NCBI GenBank assembly: GCA_030068075.1
Contig: CM057835.1
Span: 20,733,957-20,797,956 of the forward strand
Length of the DNA stretch: 64,000 bases
Origin: Paguma larvata
Lineage: Eukaryota; Chordata; Mammalia; Carnivora; Viverridae
Direction: 5' to 3'
This document shows positions 1 to 11,699 of the stretch, one piece after another. The notes beneath the pieces were generated by a model. That model worked only from the letters and a program-made list of their open reading frames with translations. It searched no databases and had not been told where the DNA came from. The first letter of the stretch is position 1, and every line of letters begins with the position of its first letter. Position numbers and translations under genes: made by a program.

Positions 1-18
1 AGCCACCCTGGCGCCCCT
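1..18 (-). repeat. CanSINE 5' end (cut by window edge)
   Basis: The first bases read as the reverse complement of the CanSINE start (gagccacccaggcgcccc with one change). Only the tRNA-like head is inside the window; the body lies to the left. Confidence 0.75.
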
Positions 19-144
19 TTGGTAAACCTATAGAGCTCTGGCATAGGAAAGAAAAGTGAGTGAAGTATGACATTTTGTTGGCTTTTCCATCAGAGGCATA
101 CTCCACAAAGCGCAGGATCCAGATCGTATTAAAATGCTCACTGA

Positions 145-361
145 GGGGCGCCTGGGTGGCTCAGTTGGTCAAGCGGCCAACTTCGGCTCAGGTCATGATC
201 TCACAGTCTATGAGTTCGAGCCCCGCGTCGGGCTCTGTGCTGATGGCTCAGAGCCTGGAGCCTGCTTTGGATTCTGTGTATCCCTCATTCTCTGACTTTC
301 CCCTGCTCACACTCTGTCTCTGTGTCTCTCAAAAATAAATTAAAAAAATTAAAAAAAAAAT
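145..361 (+). mobile_element. CanSINE, young-looking, intact TSD
   Basis: tRNA-Lys-derived SINE with GGGGCGCCTGGGTGGCTCAG head, GAGTTCGAGCCCCG B box, the tgctgatggctcagagcctgg core, a CT-rich stretch and an A-rich tail. A 16-bp duplication AAAATGCTCACTGAGG flanks it exactly (131-146 and 362-377), with the A-rich target end typical of L1-mediated insertion. The open frames across it are fortuitous. Confidence 0.97.
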
Positions 362-523
362 AAAATGCTCACTGAGGGCTAGTATACTACATTCGCTCAT
401 GGCAAAATCACTTCAGGTGCCAGATATTAGAATAAGGATATTTACTTTGAATATATTTTATTTTTCCATTTAAATTAAAAGATTCTTTATGTCTCTTTGT
501 CTTCTGTTAAAATGAAAGTGTAA

Positions 524-748
524 GGGGCGCCTGTGTGGCTCAGTCGGTTGAGCGTCGATCTTCGGCTCAGGTCATGATCTTGCGGTCTGTGGGTTCGAGC
601 CCTGTGTCGGGCTCTGTGCTGACAGCTCAGAGCCTGGAGCCTGCTTCAGATTCTGTGTCTCTCTCTGTGCCCCTCCCCCGCTCATGCTCTGTCTCTCTCT
701 GTCTCAAAAATAAATAAATATTAAAAAAAAGAGTCTCTTTAAAAAAAT
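524..748 (+). mobile_element. CanSINE, young-looking, intact TSD
   Basis: Full-length feline CanSINE with a perfect 16-bp TSD AAAATGAAAGTGTAAG at 509-524 and 749-764. It is close in sequence to the copy at 145 and in the same orientation. Confidence 0.97.
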
Positions 749-1009
749 AAAATGAAAGTGTAAGATACTTTAAAAAATACTGGTTAACAAATACCATCAG
801 TGGGTAAATCATCTAACTAATATATACCCTGAATCAACATAAAGACCATTCCTTCCAGTGGTTTATCCTGAAAAATAAATCTTCCCTAGGTGTATAAACG
901 AGACTTGTCAACTTAGCACATTAAATGGCTCTGACTGAGTTGACCATACTCCTGTAAACTTAACTATTTACTCAAATAATTACTATTAGTACAAATTTAC
1001 AAAGTATAT

Positions 1010-1218
1010 ATTATGTGACAGGCAATATTTTAAGTGATTTTAACCCATATTTATTGAACCCTCATGACAATTCCATTAGGTATTAGTATCTCTCCCATTT
1101 TATAGATGAGGAAACCAGAATACAGACAAGTGGAGTAATTTGTTGAAGGTCAATGGCTAACAAATAGGAGGCAGGTTTGAGAACCTGCAGAGCCCATGCT
1201 TTAAATTCCTGTGCCATG
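1010..1218 (-). repeat. MIR SINE (antisense)
   Basis: The stretch 'cccattttatagatgaggaaacc' followed by 'aaggtcaatggctaacaaat' and 'gagcccatgct' is the reverse complement of the MIR core. The left part (tatgtgacaggcaatattttaagtg) is its shared L2-like 3' end. Confidence 0.85.
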
Positions 1219-1374
1219 CTGGGGGAATCATTCGGTACTGGCTTAGTATTAAAGGATAGGCTTCCTCATGTTGGGCTTTTTATATTCAGAATACTTCAAG
1301 AAGCACTAAGTTATTTGCAACCTTTAAAAGATAAATGTAACCATTTTTATTTCTGTTTTTCCTTATGGTCAAGC

Positions 1375-1600
1375 AGTTAAGTTTTGTATTTGAATATGGG
1401 AAGGGTCTGGAATTTAATGCCCAGCTCTGTCTCAACAAACTTGTGTCATTTGGGACAAAATTCTTCATCTCTAAACTCTGACTTTCTCACCCCTCAATGT
1501 GGTCAATCATAAAGGCCACCTCACAATCTTTTTGTTAGAATAAAATGAGAAATATATAATCCACACCATATGCCTTGATTAAAAAATGTTAATCAAGTCC
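1375..1600 (+). repeat. MIR SINE (sense)
   Basis: Sense-oriented diverged MIR: 'gggtctggaatttaatgcccagctctg' then 'tttgggacaaaattcttcatctct' and 'aataaaatgagaaatatata' follow the order of the MIR consensus. Confidence 0.7.
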
Positions 1601-1786
1601 CCAGGAAATGCTAAAGCAAATAGAAATTTAAACAAAACTTATTTATGTCAGTAAGTGGTATTGACTGAGCCTGGCTTCGTATGATAAAAACAAATACAAA
1701 AATTGCCTGAAAGTTGATGAAATTTAAACTCTTAAATCACACCTGTGCACTAAAATAGAACACTTAACTAGAACTATCTCTTTGGA

Positions 1787-1990
1787 GGGGCACCTGGGTG
1801 GCTCAGTCAGTTAAGCATCTGACTCTTGATTTAGTTTCAGGTCATGATCTCACAGTTTGTGGGATTGAGTCCTGTGTTGGGCTCTGCACTCACAGCATGG
1901 AGCCTGTTTGGGATTCTCTCTTCCTCTCTCTCTGCCCCTCCACTGCTCATATTCTCTCTCTCTCTGTCTCAAAATAAATAAATAAACCTA
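1787..1990 (+). mobile_element. CanSINE, older subfamily
   Basis: Begins ggggcacctgggtggctcag and carries the older core (gactcttgattt, then gcatggagcctgtttgggattctctc) instead of the agctcagagcctggagcc core of the young copies. The tail is aaataaataaataaa. I could not define a TSD. Confidence 0.93.
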
Positions 1991-2340
1991 ACAAAATTTA
2001 AACTGCCTATTTGGAAAATAGAAAGAAATTAAATGGATAAATTGCTTAGTTTCTTCATTCCCTATATGAATGTTACATAAAGTATAAGATATAATCTTAA
2101 TTTTTCTTTGTGTTTAATTGATACACATTTTAATGGAGACTTGGATATAAAAATGGGTTCATCATACTCATTCCTTTTTAAAAACATTTAGCACCTTTGA
2201 CATCAAAATATTACCATGAATACTTGTGTCTACGAAATAAATCATGGCTGAAGGATATTTGGTACAAACATTTTAATTGATTATACTGTACATAGCTATC
2301 TTTCGATATATGCTATTTCCTTTTCTTTAAAAGCTTAGTA

Positions 2341-2540
2341 GACGGCGCCTGGGTGGCTCAGTTGGCTGGGCATCTGACTCTTGATTTCAGCTCAGGTCAT
2401 GATCCCAGGGCCGTGGGATCAAGCCACACATCATTTGGGCTCTACTCAGCATAGAGCCTACTTGGGATTCTCTTTCTTTTTCCCTCTCTCCTGCTCATGT
2501 GCACTCCGTCTCTAAAATAAGAAAGTAAATAAAATAAAAT
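2341..2540 (+). mobile_element. CanSINE, older subfamily
   Basis: Head gcgcctgggtggctcagttggctgggcatc, older core (gcatagagcctacttgggattctc) and an AAATAAAATAAAAT tail. A short TSD AAAAGCTTA is visible at 2329-2337 and 2541-2549. Confidence 0.93.
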
Positions 2541-2610
2541 AAAAGCTTAATGGTAAAGGTTGAAGTATGGTTATAAAGTAATAGGATTTATTCTTTACTT
2601 TTATTTTTTA

Positions 2611-2748
2611 TTCTTATTATTTTTTTTAAGCAGGCTTCATGGCCCAGCGTGGAGGCCAGTTCAGGGCTTGAACTTATGGCCCTGAGATCAACACCTGAGG
2701 TGAGATCAAGAATTGGACACTTAACATACTGAGCCACCCAGGTACCCC
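2611..2748 (-). mobile_element. CanSINE, antisense, 3'-truncated
   Basis: Ends in 'actgagccacccaggtacccc', the reverse complement of the SINE head. The interior (aagcaggcttcatggcccagcgtgg, ggcttgaactt) fits the older core. The CT-rich tail is missing. Confidence 0.85.
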
Positions 2749-3154
2749 TATTCTATTTTTTTAAAAATATTGTTTCACATGCTAATTACCTTTAGCCTTT
2801 AAAAGAGGTCAATTGGAAATTTTATTTTTGTTGCGACAGTGCTACCAGGACCCAAAGTATTTTTGAACTCCTTTTTGAGGCTTTCTTCATATCCTTTGAC
2901 ACATTCCTAAGAGTTTAGCCGCTGTGTTCATTCTTCACCTGTTTGAAATGGATTTGAGTATTAGCACTTAGAGTCATTCAGAACCAAATCTATGGGATAA
3001 GGTGAATGGTTAAAAATTCATATTTTTGATGATAAAAAATAGAGTTGACATACAGTTATAACACGCAATTATAAAGAAATGAGATGTTGCCAACACACCT
3101 AAGCTAATAATACTAGTGTCAACAAGAACTTGCCAAAGTTCTAGTCTTTTCCAG
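2749..3154. other. Unique AT-rich intergenic sequence
   Basis: I see no recognisable repeat, exon or conserved motif between the CanSINE and the next MIR. Confidence 0.5.
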
Positions 3155-3350
3155 CCACTGTATGAGGTACTTACATCATACGACTTCATTTAATCTTCAC
3201 AGCAACTCCATATTGTGCTTTCCATAATTCAGATAAAAATAATGAGACTCAAAGCTTTTGTAACATTCTCAAGGTCACATGGAAAGAAGTAATATAAGAT
3301 TTCAAATTTAAGATTGTATAAATCTAAAACTCATGCTCTCTCCACTACAT
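3155..3350 (-). repeat. MIR SINE (antisense)
   Basis: 'atttaatcttcacagcaactcc', 'ataataatgagactcaaagc'-like sequence and 'ctcaaggtcacatggaaag' follow the antisense MIR order, ending in 'actcatgctctctccactacat'. The copy is strongly diverged. Confidence 0.75.
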
Positions 3351-3860
3351 ACATATTTCTGAAGTAATATTTTCCAAAGGATTTAGTCATCACGGGTAAG
3401 GGCAACATTAAGGACCAAGTGCATAATCTATTTAGGTAATGAAATTAAGAGCAATATTTATTCGGATGATGTATTGTAAAAATAAGTTCCATTACTTTTA
3501 GGACACACTTCTATATTCTGTTAATATTACAAATTCTAGTGCAAATCATAAAGTACTGATTTTATCTAATATTATGTTGAGTCAAATATTTGTTCATCTA
3601 AGTGGAACTGGACTATGAGCTATTGAATTGGATAAAATGTAATGTATTTTAATATATATAGTTTGTGCAATGATTAAGCTAATGAAAATCTTTGTAGAAA
3701 CTTTAATATTTACTATTTCACTTATAATTTCAATGACTAAAGAAAGCAGTCTTTTAAACATGCTTTATTATGTATGTATTTATTTTTACCCATGCCCTTT
3801 TCTCTAAAATTCTCAACACCTTTGCTTAATAATAGTAAAAGCTACTGATTTCCCTTCTGC
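3351..3860. other. Unique AT-rich intergenic sequence
   Basis: AT-rich sequence without a recognised element. The only local motif is a short TA run near 3650-3660. Confidence 0.5.
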
Positions 3861-3861
3861 T

Positions 3862-4057
3862 TTTTAAGAATGTTTATATAATTTTGAGAGAGAGAGCATG
3901 AGCAGGAGAGAGACAGAGAGAGAGAGGGTTGGGGGATCTGAAACAGGCTCTGTGCTGACAGAGGTGAGCCTGATGTGGGGCTCAAACTCATGAACCATGA
4001 GATCATGGCCTGAATCAAAGTCAGACAGACGCTCAACCGCCTGAGCCACCCAGGTGC
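3862..4057 (-). mobile_element. CanSINE, antisense
   Basis: Reverse-oriented element: A-tail complement at the left, a GAGAGA-rich stretch, 'gaaccatgagatcatggcctga', then 'gctcaaccgcctgagccacccagg'. Two overlapping minus-strand open frames here are simply the SINE read through. Confidence 0.95.
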
Positions 4058-4184
4058 TTTTCTTAATGCTTATTCTCTAACTCCTTTGCTAATCTTTTTT
4101 TCTCAGTTTGGCTCTTTAAAATGGATAACGCTTGGATCCGGTATTGAATCACCTTTTCTTATTATTCTTGTTGTCAGATTCACC

Positions 4185-4640
4185 CAGGTACTCACGAGTC
4201 TTCTGTAGGCACCTCAAAGTTACTCAACTTGCCCTAACCTGAAGCTTCTTTCTTTTCCAAACCTGTTCCTGAACCAGTACTTACTTTCTCAGTGAATGGC
4301 ATTATCATACAAGAAATCATTCAGAATAAAAACCATCAACCAACCAACCAACCAAGCAAACCCAGAAATCCAAAACTCAGAGTCACTTTTGATTTCTGAT
4401 TTGGAAGTCACCGTGCAGCTGTCATCAGACCCACCGTGCAGCTCTCATCAGCTTCATGGTCATCATTTACCAGGACAGCATTTCTTATTGGCCTTGCATA
4501 TGTGGGTGACCTTTCTCTAGGTATTATGTTTCAGCTGTCCACTTAACAAGGAATAAGTTTTCTCCTTTCAATGCTTTATTCTCACCTAGCCTGGTGTGTT
4601 CTCTTCTCTGTGCTCACTGTCATCTTGGCAAGCAGCCTGA
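4185..4640 (+). repeat. L2 LINE fragment, ORF2 region (sense)
   Basis: 'cacctcaaagttactcaacttgccc...aagcttctttcttttcc' and 'tctcagtgaatggcattatcat...actcagagtcacttttgatttct' align by eye with the part of the L2 ORF encoding the region after the reverse transcriptase. A (CCAA)4-like run lies at 4337-4354. The reading frame is destroyed. Confidence 0.55.
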
Positions 4641-4724
4641 TAAACCAATCCTTGCTATGCTAATGATAATAATAATAATATAATAAAAAATAACAAAAGT
4701 TATAGCTGGCTTGTTTGGCTAACA

Positions 4725-4940
4725 TACACTAGTTATGCTGAGCACACTCTATATAATAATCTTTAGCTTTATCATCTTCTTTGCAAAGACAGTATCAATT
4801 CTTCACAGATTAAGATCAGGAGATAGAGGCTTAGAGAGCCACTGTGACATGTGCAAGGCCGTGCAAATAACAAGAGGAAAGGCAAATTCTAGTCCATATC
4901 AGGAATATTCCAAAGTTGGGGCTCTTTTCCCTATCTCATG
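4725..4940 (-). repeat. MIR SINE (antisense)
   Basis: 'cttcacagattaagatcaggagatagaggcttagagagcc' followed by 'gtgcaaggccgtgcaaataac' and 'aaattctagtcc' is the antisense MIR order with heavy divergence. Confidence 0.65.
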
Positions 4941-5060
4941 TTGCTATGGCTTAGTGTTTTGTCTCTTCCAGAATTATTTCTATTTAAACAGAGTTCATGG
5001 AACCAATGTCTTCAAGTCAATGAGAATATCTCAAAGGCCAGACTTTCAGAATACAGATTT

Positions 5061-5274
5061 TTTTAAGTTTATTTAATAATTATTATGAGAGAGAGCGAGT
5101 GTGCACATACCCAGGAGGCAGGGAGGGGTAGAGAGGGTGGGAGAAAGAATACAAAGCAGACTTCACACTGTCACCAGAGCTGACATGGGGCTTGATCTCA
5201 TGAACCATGAGATCATGACCTGAACCCAAATCAAGAGTCTAGCATTTAACCAACTGAGCCACCCATGCACCCCC
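5061..5274 (-). mobile_element. CanSINE, antisense
   Basis: Antisense element ending 'ccaactgagccacccatgcaccccc'. Candidate TSD: 'atacagattt' at the left (5051-5060) and 'actacagattt' just after the head (5278-5288). Confidence 0.94.
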
Positions 5275-8109
5275 GAGACTACAGATTTAATTCGTGTTGC
5301 CCACATTTATCCATTCTTCCAGCTACATGTCACTTCTTGCTTTCCTCTTTTCCAAGAATTCTCAGATTTGTCTGGGCAGACGAGAGACCCAATGACTAGA
5401 CTCCTTGCAAACCTTCAGATCTCCATCATAATAAACATCGTCGTGCTGCAGCTGACCTAACTTGCCACCACGCCGACTTGCTATGAAGTTTTTTAAAGAT
5501 GCAGTTATGAGAGAAAGCAAACAATTTAAACAAATACGAGTTTAGTTTCAGAAAATGTTTTAGTGCAGTGATACAGCTGGTTTCACAGGCTCACTGCATT
5601 CAGTGAAGGGCCCGGGCTGTTTTCTGGTTCTCGATCCATCTCCTCCATCCCTAGGACCTGAATTTTCACCTCACGGTAGAAATAAACTGTTGCTGTTTCA
5701 GACATCAAAACTTCACTTAGGAAGAAAGAGGAAGGAAGGGCCCCAGACACATCTATTTTCTTTTATCAAAACCCCAAAAGCTTTCCTAGAAACTCTCAGC
5801 AGAATTTCATGCATGTTTCTCTGGTCAGCACTATGTCACCTGGCCACTAGGAGATGCCAGGCAAGCAGAGGTGTTGGGCAGGGCTCAACCTCTGCCTGTT
5901 GGACTCGATTCACCAGGTAGAAGGGGATAGTGGATCTGAGATCAGGGGCTTGCAGCACCTGCCACACCCCACCAGTTACACACGTTACCCTCTTATAACC
6001 CCAGGCCCGGGTCAGTCCATTGTATATTGGCAGAACCTGTCTTTATCATCTTTCTATTTCCATTAAGTCTCACAACATCTGCCCTTTTTTAAGTGTTTAA
6101 TAATTTCTTGCTTGTTGAATACCAATGTGAACCTAAAAACGCATTCATGTATTCTTCCCAAATCAGCCTTAACAAAAGAACCTTGCATGGGAATTGAAAG
6201 AGTGAGAAAAGAATGAAAGGAAGCAAAAGGGGAGTGAGGGAAAATGGGGAAAATAAATGAAGAACTTTAAGTTGCTAACCAACGGGAAAGAAAGAAATCA
6301 AAACTCTGGGCTAAAGAACTCTAGCTCAAAGAGAAAAAAATAAAGTCATCTTGAGTTTGCAGCCCTCGGGTCTCTGTCATGACTGTGGGGACTGCTCATG
6401 GGTCGCCCACATCGTCCTGCGCTGCACTCAGTGTTGGGAGGGGCATAGTGGAGGGCCATGGATCCTGTACGGTTCTTTTCTAAGCTTTGTTCTGGAAGCC
6501 TGCAAAAGTTGGGAAGCTTGAAGGCCAGTTGTAACTTCTCCAGTGAGGAAGTACCCCAGTATGTTGTGTGTTTTCATCCCCCCAAATACAGAAGGTTTGC
6601 CCATTTCCCCCTAATTTAATTTATGCCATGCCTTTTAGGAACTGTGTAACCTAGCGCTCCTAAGAAAAAATAAATTTTTGCGTGGAACCAGCATGAATAT
6701 CCAAAGCGAGAATTCTCTTCCCCTTTGTTTTCTTGCCTTTTTCACAGGTGGTAATCAGGGCACGCTGTATAACCCAGCAGAGTGTCCTAAAGAGTGAGGT
6801 GCCCAACGACAGAGTGGCAGAGAACAGTGTTTTGTGTTTGTGCATCATGAGAGCCAGACGGCTGCCGGCACTTCGGGAGCGGATGGTAGGCTGACCGGGC
6901 TAGTCCCTTGACTGCTCTGCCACAGTTCCCACAACCACCAAGCCTATTAAAGTGTAAATAGCAATATGACAAGTCTCCATTCAATTTATAGTGTTTTTAT
7001 TGCAGGCTGTGGCAGCAAGGGATTTATCTAAGGTGGAATTCCCTAATGACCACAACCAGCCCCGATGTACAGGCCAATTTAAAACCAGTGCTTACAAATT
7101 GCAAAATACTTGAAAACGAAATCAAGAAAGATTGATTCTTTGGTTATAAATTTAGTTAGTTCCCAGACACTAAATATATGGATTTTTAAATAGCCATATG
7201 GCTTAAACAAAATAAAATAAGAAAAGGCTCTCCCAGTAAATCACATAGTAGAGAAATGCCTTGGCTCGAATGATCTTCCTTAGGGCTTGATCAAATAGTA
7301 AGTTTCCAAGTCTATTGTTTTTCAATAAGAGTCTTTTCCCGCAAACTTCTATTTGAAATATTTATGCCGAGGCTCTAGTGGTTTCTTTCATGGGGTTTCA
7401 GCATCAAGAAGTGGGGAGTGAGTACGGCAGATGGTGCCTGCTTTTTGAGCTATGTTCTCTGAACAAAACCAGCTAATTCGCTCTCTACTCATCCTGCCTT
7501 GAGAATTCCTTTTCTCTCATTACCAGCAATGGCAGGGCATACCTGTGGCCAGGCAATACTTGTTCCACATTCAGGGGCCACTGGGGAAAGAGTTCTCATT
7601 AAGTCATGGCCCAGAAAAATAAAAGTTAGTTATTATTGAATCACATGTAAGCTTCTTGCATAGCTACATACCTGCCCTGGAATTAGGGGATCTCAGAATT
7701 TCAGGACTGGAAAAAAAACATGAAGCATACAAAATCACAAAATTGCCTCTCAAAAGAGGTGCATATTGAGAGCTTGGGAGCAATTTGCATTATGGAAAAA
7801 AATATATCCATGGGTCTGGAATACCTAAATTCAAGGGTAAAAGAACTGTTCGACTTGACTAGGCAGAATTATCCTGCAATTGGATTCTAGCTCGTGCCTT
7901 TCATAGGTCAGCTGCTACCTACAAGCCACATGGGACATTTATATTTTAAAGTTGAGACAAAGTAATTGGTAGAAACATCAGAATGTTACTCTGTAGAAAT
8001 GCCTGTTGTCTTTTGGGAGTAAGGACCTTTTTTAGCTTTCTCTTACATTAAACTTTTCGCAGGCAAGGAACAAACCTGACTTAGGTTTTAGCTATAGAGT
8101 CTCACACAT
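5275..8109. other. Unique intergenic sequence, 2.8 kb
   Basis: The longest stretch here without a clear element. Open frames reach only 105 codons (5603-5920) with no splice context or recognisable domain. The part from 7680 to 8000 has faint resemblance to old interspersed repeats but cannot be assigned. Confidence 0.5.
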
Positions 8110-8894
8110 TCATTCTTTGACAAATATTATTGAATGCCTGTTATACGTTAAGCCTGTTTAGTCACTGGGAACATAGCAGTTATCAAAAGAGACAACACTC
8201 CCTGTTCCATGGAACTTCTGTTCCCGTGAGAGAAAAGAGATAATAAAGAAAACAAACAGTAAATCATGTAATGTTTTAGAAGGTGAAGTATACCAGGTTA
8301 AAAAATATATAAGAACAGTAGAAAGGTAATTGCAGTTTTAAAAATGGTGGTCCAGAAAGACCTCCCTGAAAAGGTGACATCTGAGTAGACTTGAAGGAAG
8401 TGTTGGAATGTGATATCTGAGGAGCCATTTCTGGCACAGGGTGTACAGATGGCAAAGGGCCTGAAGTGAGAACATGTCCGAGCTGAAGGAACAGCAAGGA
8501 CACGAATGTAACTGAGTTCAGTTGGGAGAGAGAGTAGGAGAGAGGTCAGGGAGGCTAAAAAGTCCAATCACCGATAGCCTTGTGGGATGCTATAAGGTCC
8601 TGAGTTTGTATTCTCAGGGAGAAGCTGTTGGAAAGTTCTGAGCACAGGTGTTTTAAGAGCTCACTCTTGATTCTGTGAAAATTGACTGCAAGTGCACAAG
8701 AATGAAAGCAAGGGGACCAGGATGAGGGCCATTGCAACAATACGGGTGAGAACCCATGATGGCTTGAAAAATGATGAGAAATTATCAAATTTGGATATAT
8801 TTTAAGGTGGATATAAGGATGCATTAAATGCTGGGGACAGTTAAAGAGAAGAGTCAAAGATGATACCACGATTTTGGTCTTGACAATTGTAGAG

Positions 8895-8933
<39 letters not shown>

Positions 8934-8960
8934 CGCATCTATGTGTTTGCCAGCACAGAG
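8110..8960 (-). repeat. L2 LINE 3' region (antisense)
   Basis: Begins 'tattgaatgcctgttatac...agtcactgggaacatagcag' and continues through 'agaaagacctccctgaaaaggtgac', 'caaagggcctgaagtgagaacatg' and 'caaggggaccaggatgagggccattgcaacaatac'. This is the long mammal-wide repeat I associate with the antisense L2 3' region. The minus-strand open frames inside it are chance. Confidence 0.62.
8895..8938. repeat. (GT)n(GC)n microsatellite
   Basis: An uninterrupted run of alternating purine and pyrimidine: ATGTGTGT... passing directly into GCGCGCGCGCAT, about 44 bp. Confidence 0.98.
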
Positions 8961-9234
8961 AAGGGAAAGACTACAGGCAAATTGGAGATGTGGGAGAACC
9001 ATAAAATATTTTCTTTGATATGTTCAGTTTGAAATTAGATATCCAGTTGAAAATGTTTTAGAATAACTTGGATGTATAAGTTCAAGACAAAAATGAGTGC
9101 TAGAGATTTAAGGTCTAATTTTATGCTTTAAATGTTAACTTAAAAACGGGAAGTTTTGGTTGCAATTGAGAAGTTCAAGTATTTTAAGACATTTTTCTCT
9201 TTTGGAAAGCAAATCTCTTCCTAACTTCATGTTT

Positions 9235-9760
9235 ATTCATGCTTTCACTTGTTAAATAATAATTAAGCATTGTTTCTGTACCTGGCAATGTCCTTGTATG
9301 TGCATTGATTAATGTGATAGGTTTGGTCTGTGCTCTCACAGGGTTCACGGGCAAGAAAGGAATGAGGGAAGAGCCAGATATCACAATACTAGGTATCAAG
9401 TGCAAGTTGTGGGCTGCTGGAATGTCATATGTAAGTAGAGTGTAGTGGCCTCACACAGTTAATGTTAATGACTCGGGGAAATCTTCTTGGAAGAAATTAT
9501 ATATTAAGTAGATCTTAAGGAAATAGAAATGTAAAGACAAAGGGGAAAACTATTTTAGGCAGATCAAAGCAATCTATGGAAGGGCTTAGAATTGAGAGAG
9601 CGCGCATTGTATTTATAAAATGTGAGAGTTCAGTTTGCTTGAACATAGAGTACAAGGTTGGCGTGGGGTGAGGTAAGAAGGACTGAAATGTAGAGTCTTT
9701 TAAAATACTGTGGAATTTATCTTAAGAGCAAAATAAGAATAAAGGCAATAAAAATGTCAA
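9235..9760 (-). repeat. L2 LINE 3' region (antisense), second copy
   Basis: 'gcattgtttctgtacctggcaatg', 'ctgtgctctcacagggttcacgggcaag', 'atcttcttggaagaaat' and 'tatggaagggcttagaattgagagag' repeat the order of motifs in the 8110-8960 copy with independent divergence. Confidence 0.55.
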
Positions 9761-11214
9761 CAAGTGTTTATTTTATACATTCAATGTTCAACAGTCAAAG
9801 ATTTCTTTTCTCACTAAAACTGGGTCCACCGTGTTTCTAAATTTGAAAGAGTTTTCCTATCAGGTCAATATCAATTTATTATTTTATTATTCTGGATGTA
9901 CATATTTATTTTTATTAAAGTATCTGGTTGTTTCACTCAATTGCTAATTTTTAGTTCAGATTTCGATGCACATAGAGATAATTTTGACTATCTGAAAAAG
10001 TCACACTCATCCTTCTTCGGATTGCTGAGAAATCAATCCTCTGTGTTTCAGATAGTTGCAAATCTTGTAAAAAGAGATAAAGCCAAGAACTGAATGGTAG
10101 AGATACGGGTATTGTTCATATGGAGTTTGAAAATAACATAGAGTTTAAAGATTCAAGACATCCCAGTTCCCTATCATCTATTGGTGGCAATTACTGGAAT
10201 ACGCAGTCAAAATTGAGTGTCCAGTAACTTAATGACCAACATGGCGCCTCAGGAAGTCTTTGCCCGAAATATGTTGAATGCTATCACTTAAGAGGTCAAC
10301 AAGTGGGATGTCATGAAGACATGACAGAGAAGAAAGCCATGAATGGAAGCAAATGTAGATATTAATGCCATGTATCTGTTATAGACAGGAAGACAAGAAG
10401 AGAAATTGAGAGGTAGCCTTTAATCTAAGGTCAAGATAGTGAAATTTGCTCTCAGAAAGAATGTGGTCCCAGAAGAGAGGTTGCCAAGGTGAAATTAAAT
10501 AGTTCAGACTACCTTTCAAAGCAAATTTATCAGGACCCCTTCACACTCAGCCATGTACATAGGCAAATGTCACACACAATGACAAGCTACTAATGTCCTT
10601 CTAGATAACCTAAAGTTTTAGGTAATTTGTAGGTACTGAAACTTGAGGAATAAAATTCTATTCTTCCTGAATTCACTGAGCATCATTGTAAGGTCAAAAC
10701 CAGCAATGGGTGAAAAATGGCATAATCTCATTCAACTTAAGAGTGAGCTTTCTTCACAATATGAAAGGTAATTAATATCAGCATATAACTTTTATGTTAT
10801 AACATTAAAGTGGATAAATGGTGTTACAGAGCAATTAAGAAATTCACTTATTTGGTGTAGACTACTTGTTCTGTCTTCTAAGTTTTAACACCCTATCTTT
10901 ATGTTAGTTTCCATTACACTGTTCAACAAATGGTCTCAAGAGAATTCCAGGGGAATGTAAGGAAGTAATAGGCTAAAGTGATGGATTCTTTCTGTGGGTC
11001 AAGGTGATCAGAAGTTCGTAATTTCCCATAAGAATTGTGAAGTTTCTTCTCAAGGCCAAAGAAGCCCCAAATACCCATTTATTTAAGAAGGTTGAAATAG
11101 CTATCTAATACGGAAATAGCACATAAAATTTGGGCAGCCTTACATTTTAAAGAAAATATTGTGTCTGTGTGTGTTTTTATTTTTTAGATTTCCAAACTAG
11201 CAAGGAGGATAGGA
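9761..11214. other. Unclassified intergenic sequence, 1.45 kb
   Basis: AT-rich, no open frame above 65 codons, no recognisable exon. The right part may belong to the same CR1/L3 remnant as the next feature but is too diverged to say. Confidence 0.4.
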
Positions 11215-11475
11215 TTATAGTCAGCTAGCCTTAGGAAGGAGAAATGTCAGACCAATCTAATTTTCTTTTATGATGGAGTGACCAGCTTTGTAGATGGAAA
11301 AAGCAATAGGTATAATATATCTTTCCTTCAGGAAGGCTTTGACTTTGCTCCCCAAGATATGTTCATAAACAAGCCAGAAAAAATATTGTTGTTTATTTAT
11401 GTCAGATGTCAGATGTTTGGAGGTCCAAGAGAATACTTATCAATGATTCAGAGCCAACACACCAGAACCCATTGA
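11215..11475 (+). repeat. CR1/L3-type LINE remnant, reverse transcriptase region
   Basis: The conceptual plus-strand translation at 11278-11475 starts MTSFVDGKS and contains GFDFAPQDMFINK. This resembles the CR1/L3 reverse transcriptase segment in which 'VTSFVDG' is followed by a 'KAFDTVSHDIL' type motif. The catalytic part is not preserved. It is a fossil, not a gene. Confidence 0.45.
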
Positions 11476-11699
11476 GAAACTCTAAGTGTGGCTAAAGTTC
11501 AAAATGTAGAACGACGTCACATCATACTCACTTAGACTTTAGGATAATTTGCTGATGTCCTAGCAAAATGATTGACCTAGAACTGAATTGATGAAGTTCG
11601 AGTAGAATGGTGTCAATTATTTTTGGAATAATAGTTTTACAAAGATAAAGGGTAGCAGTTGTGTTAGGGAGGAAAACAGAGAGGAATCTAGATTATTCT

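Noticed and set aside
146..230. tRNA-like A and B boxes
   Set aside because: They are the tRNA-Lys-derived heads of CanSINEs; no cloverleaf with acceptor stem is preserved, so no tRNA gene is called.
535..717. Family of similar small predicted proteins (MAQSVERR...-like) at 60, 535, 3864, 20157, 29552, 33246, 47756, 48777, 53821
   Set aside because: All are translations of CanSINE copies; the similarity reflects repeat ancestry, not a gene family.
11278..11475. Open frame with reverse transcriptase resemblance
   Set aside because: Too short and lacking catalytic residues; treated as a CR1/L3 fossil, not an active enzyme gene.
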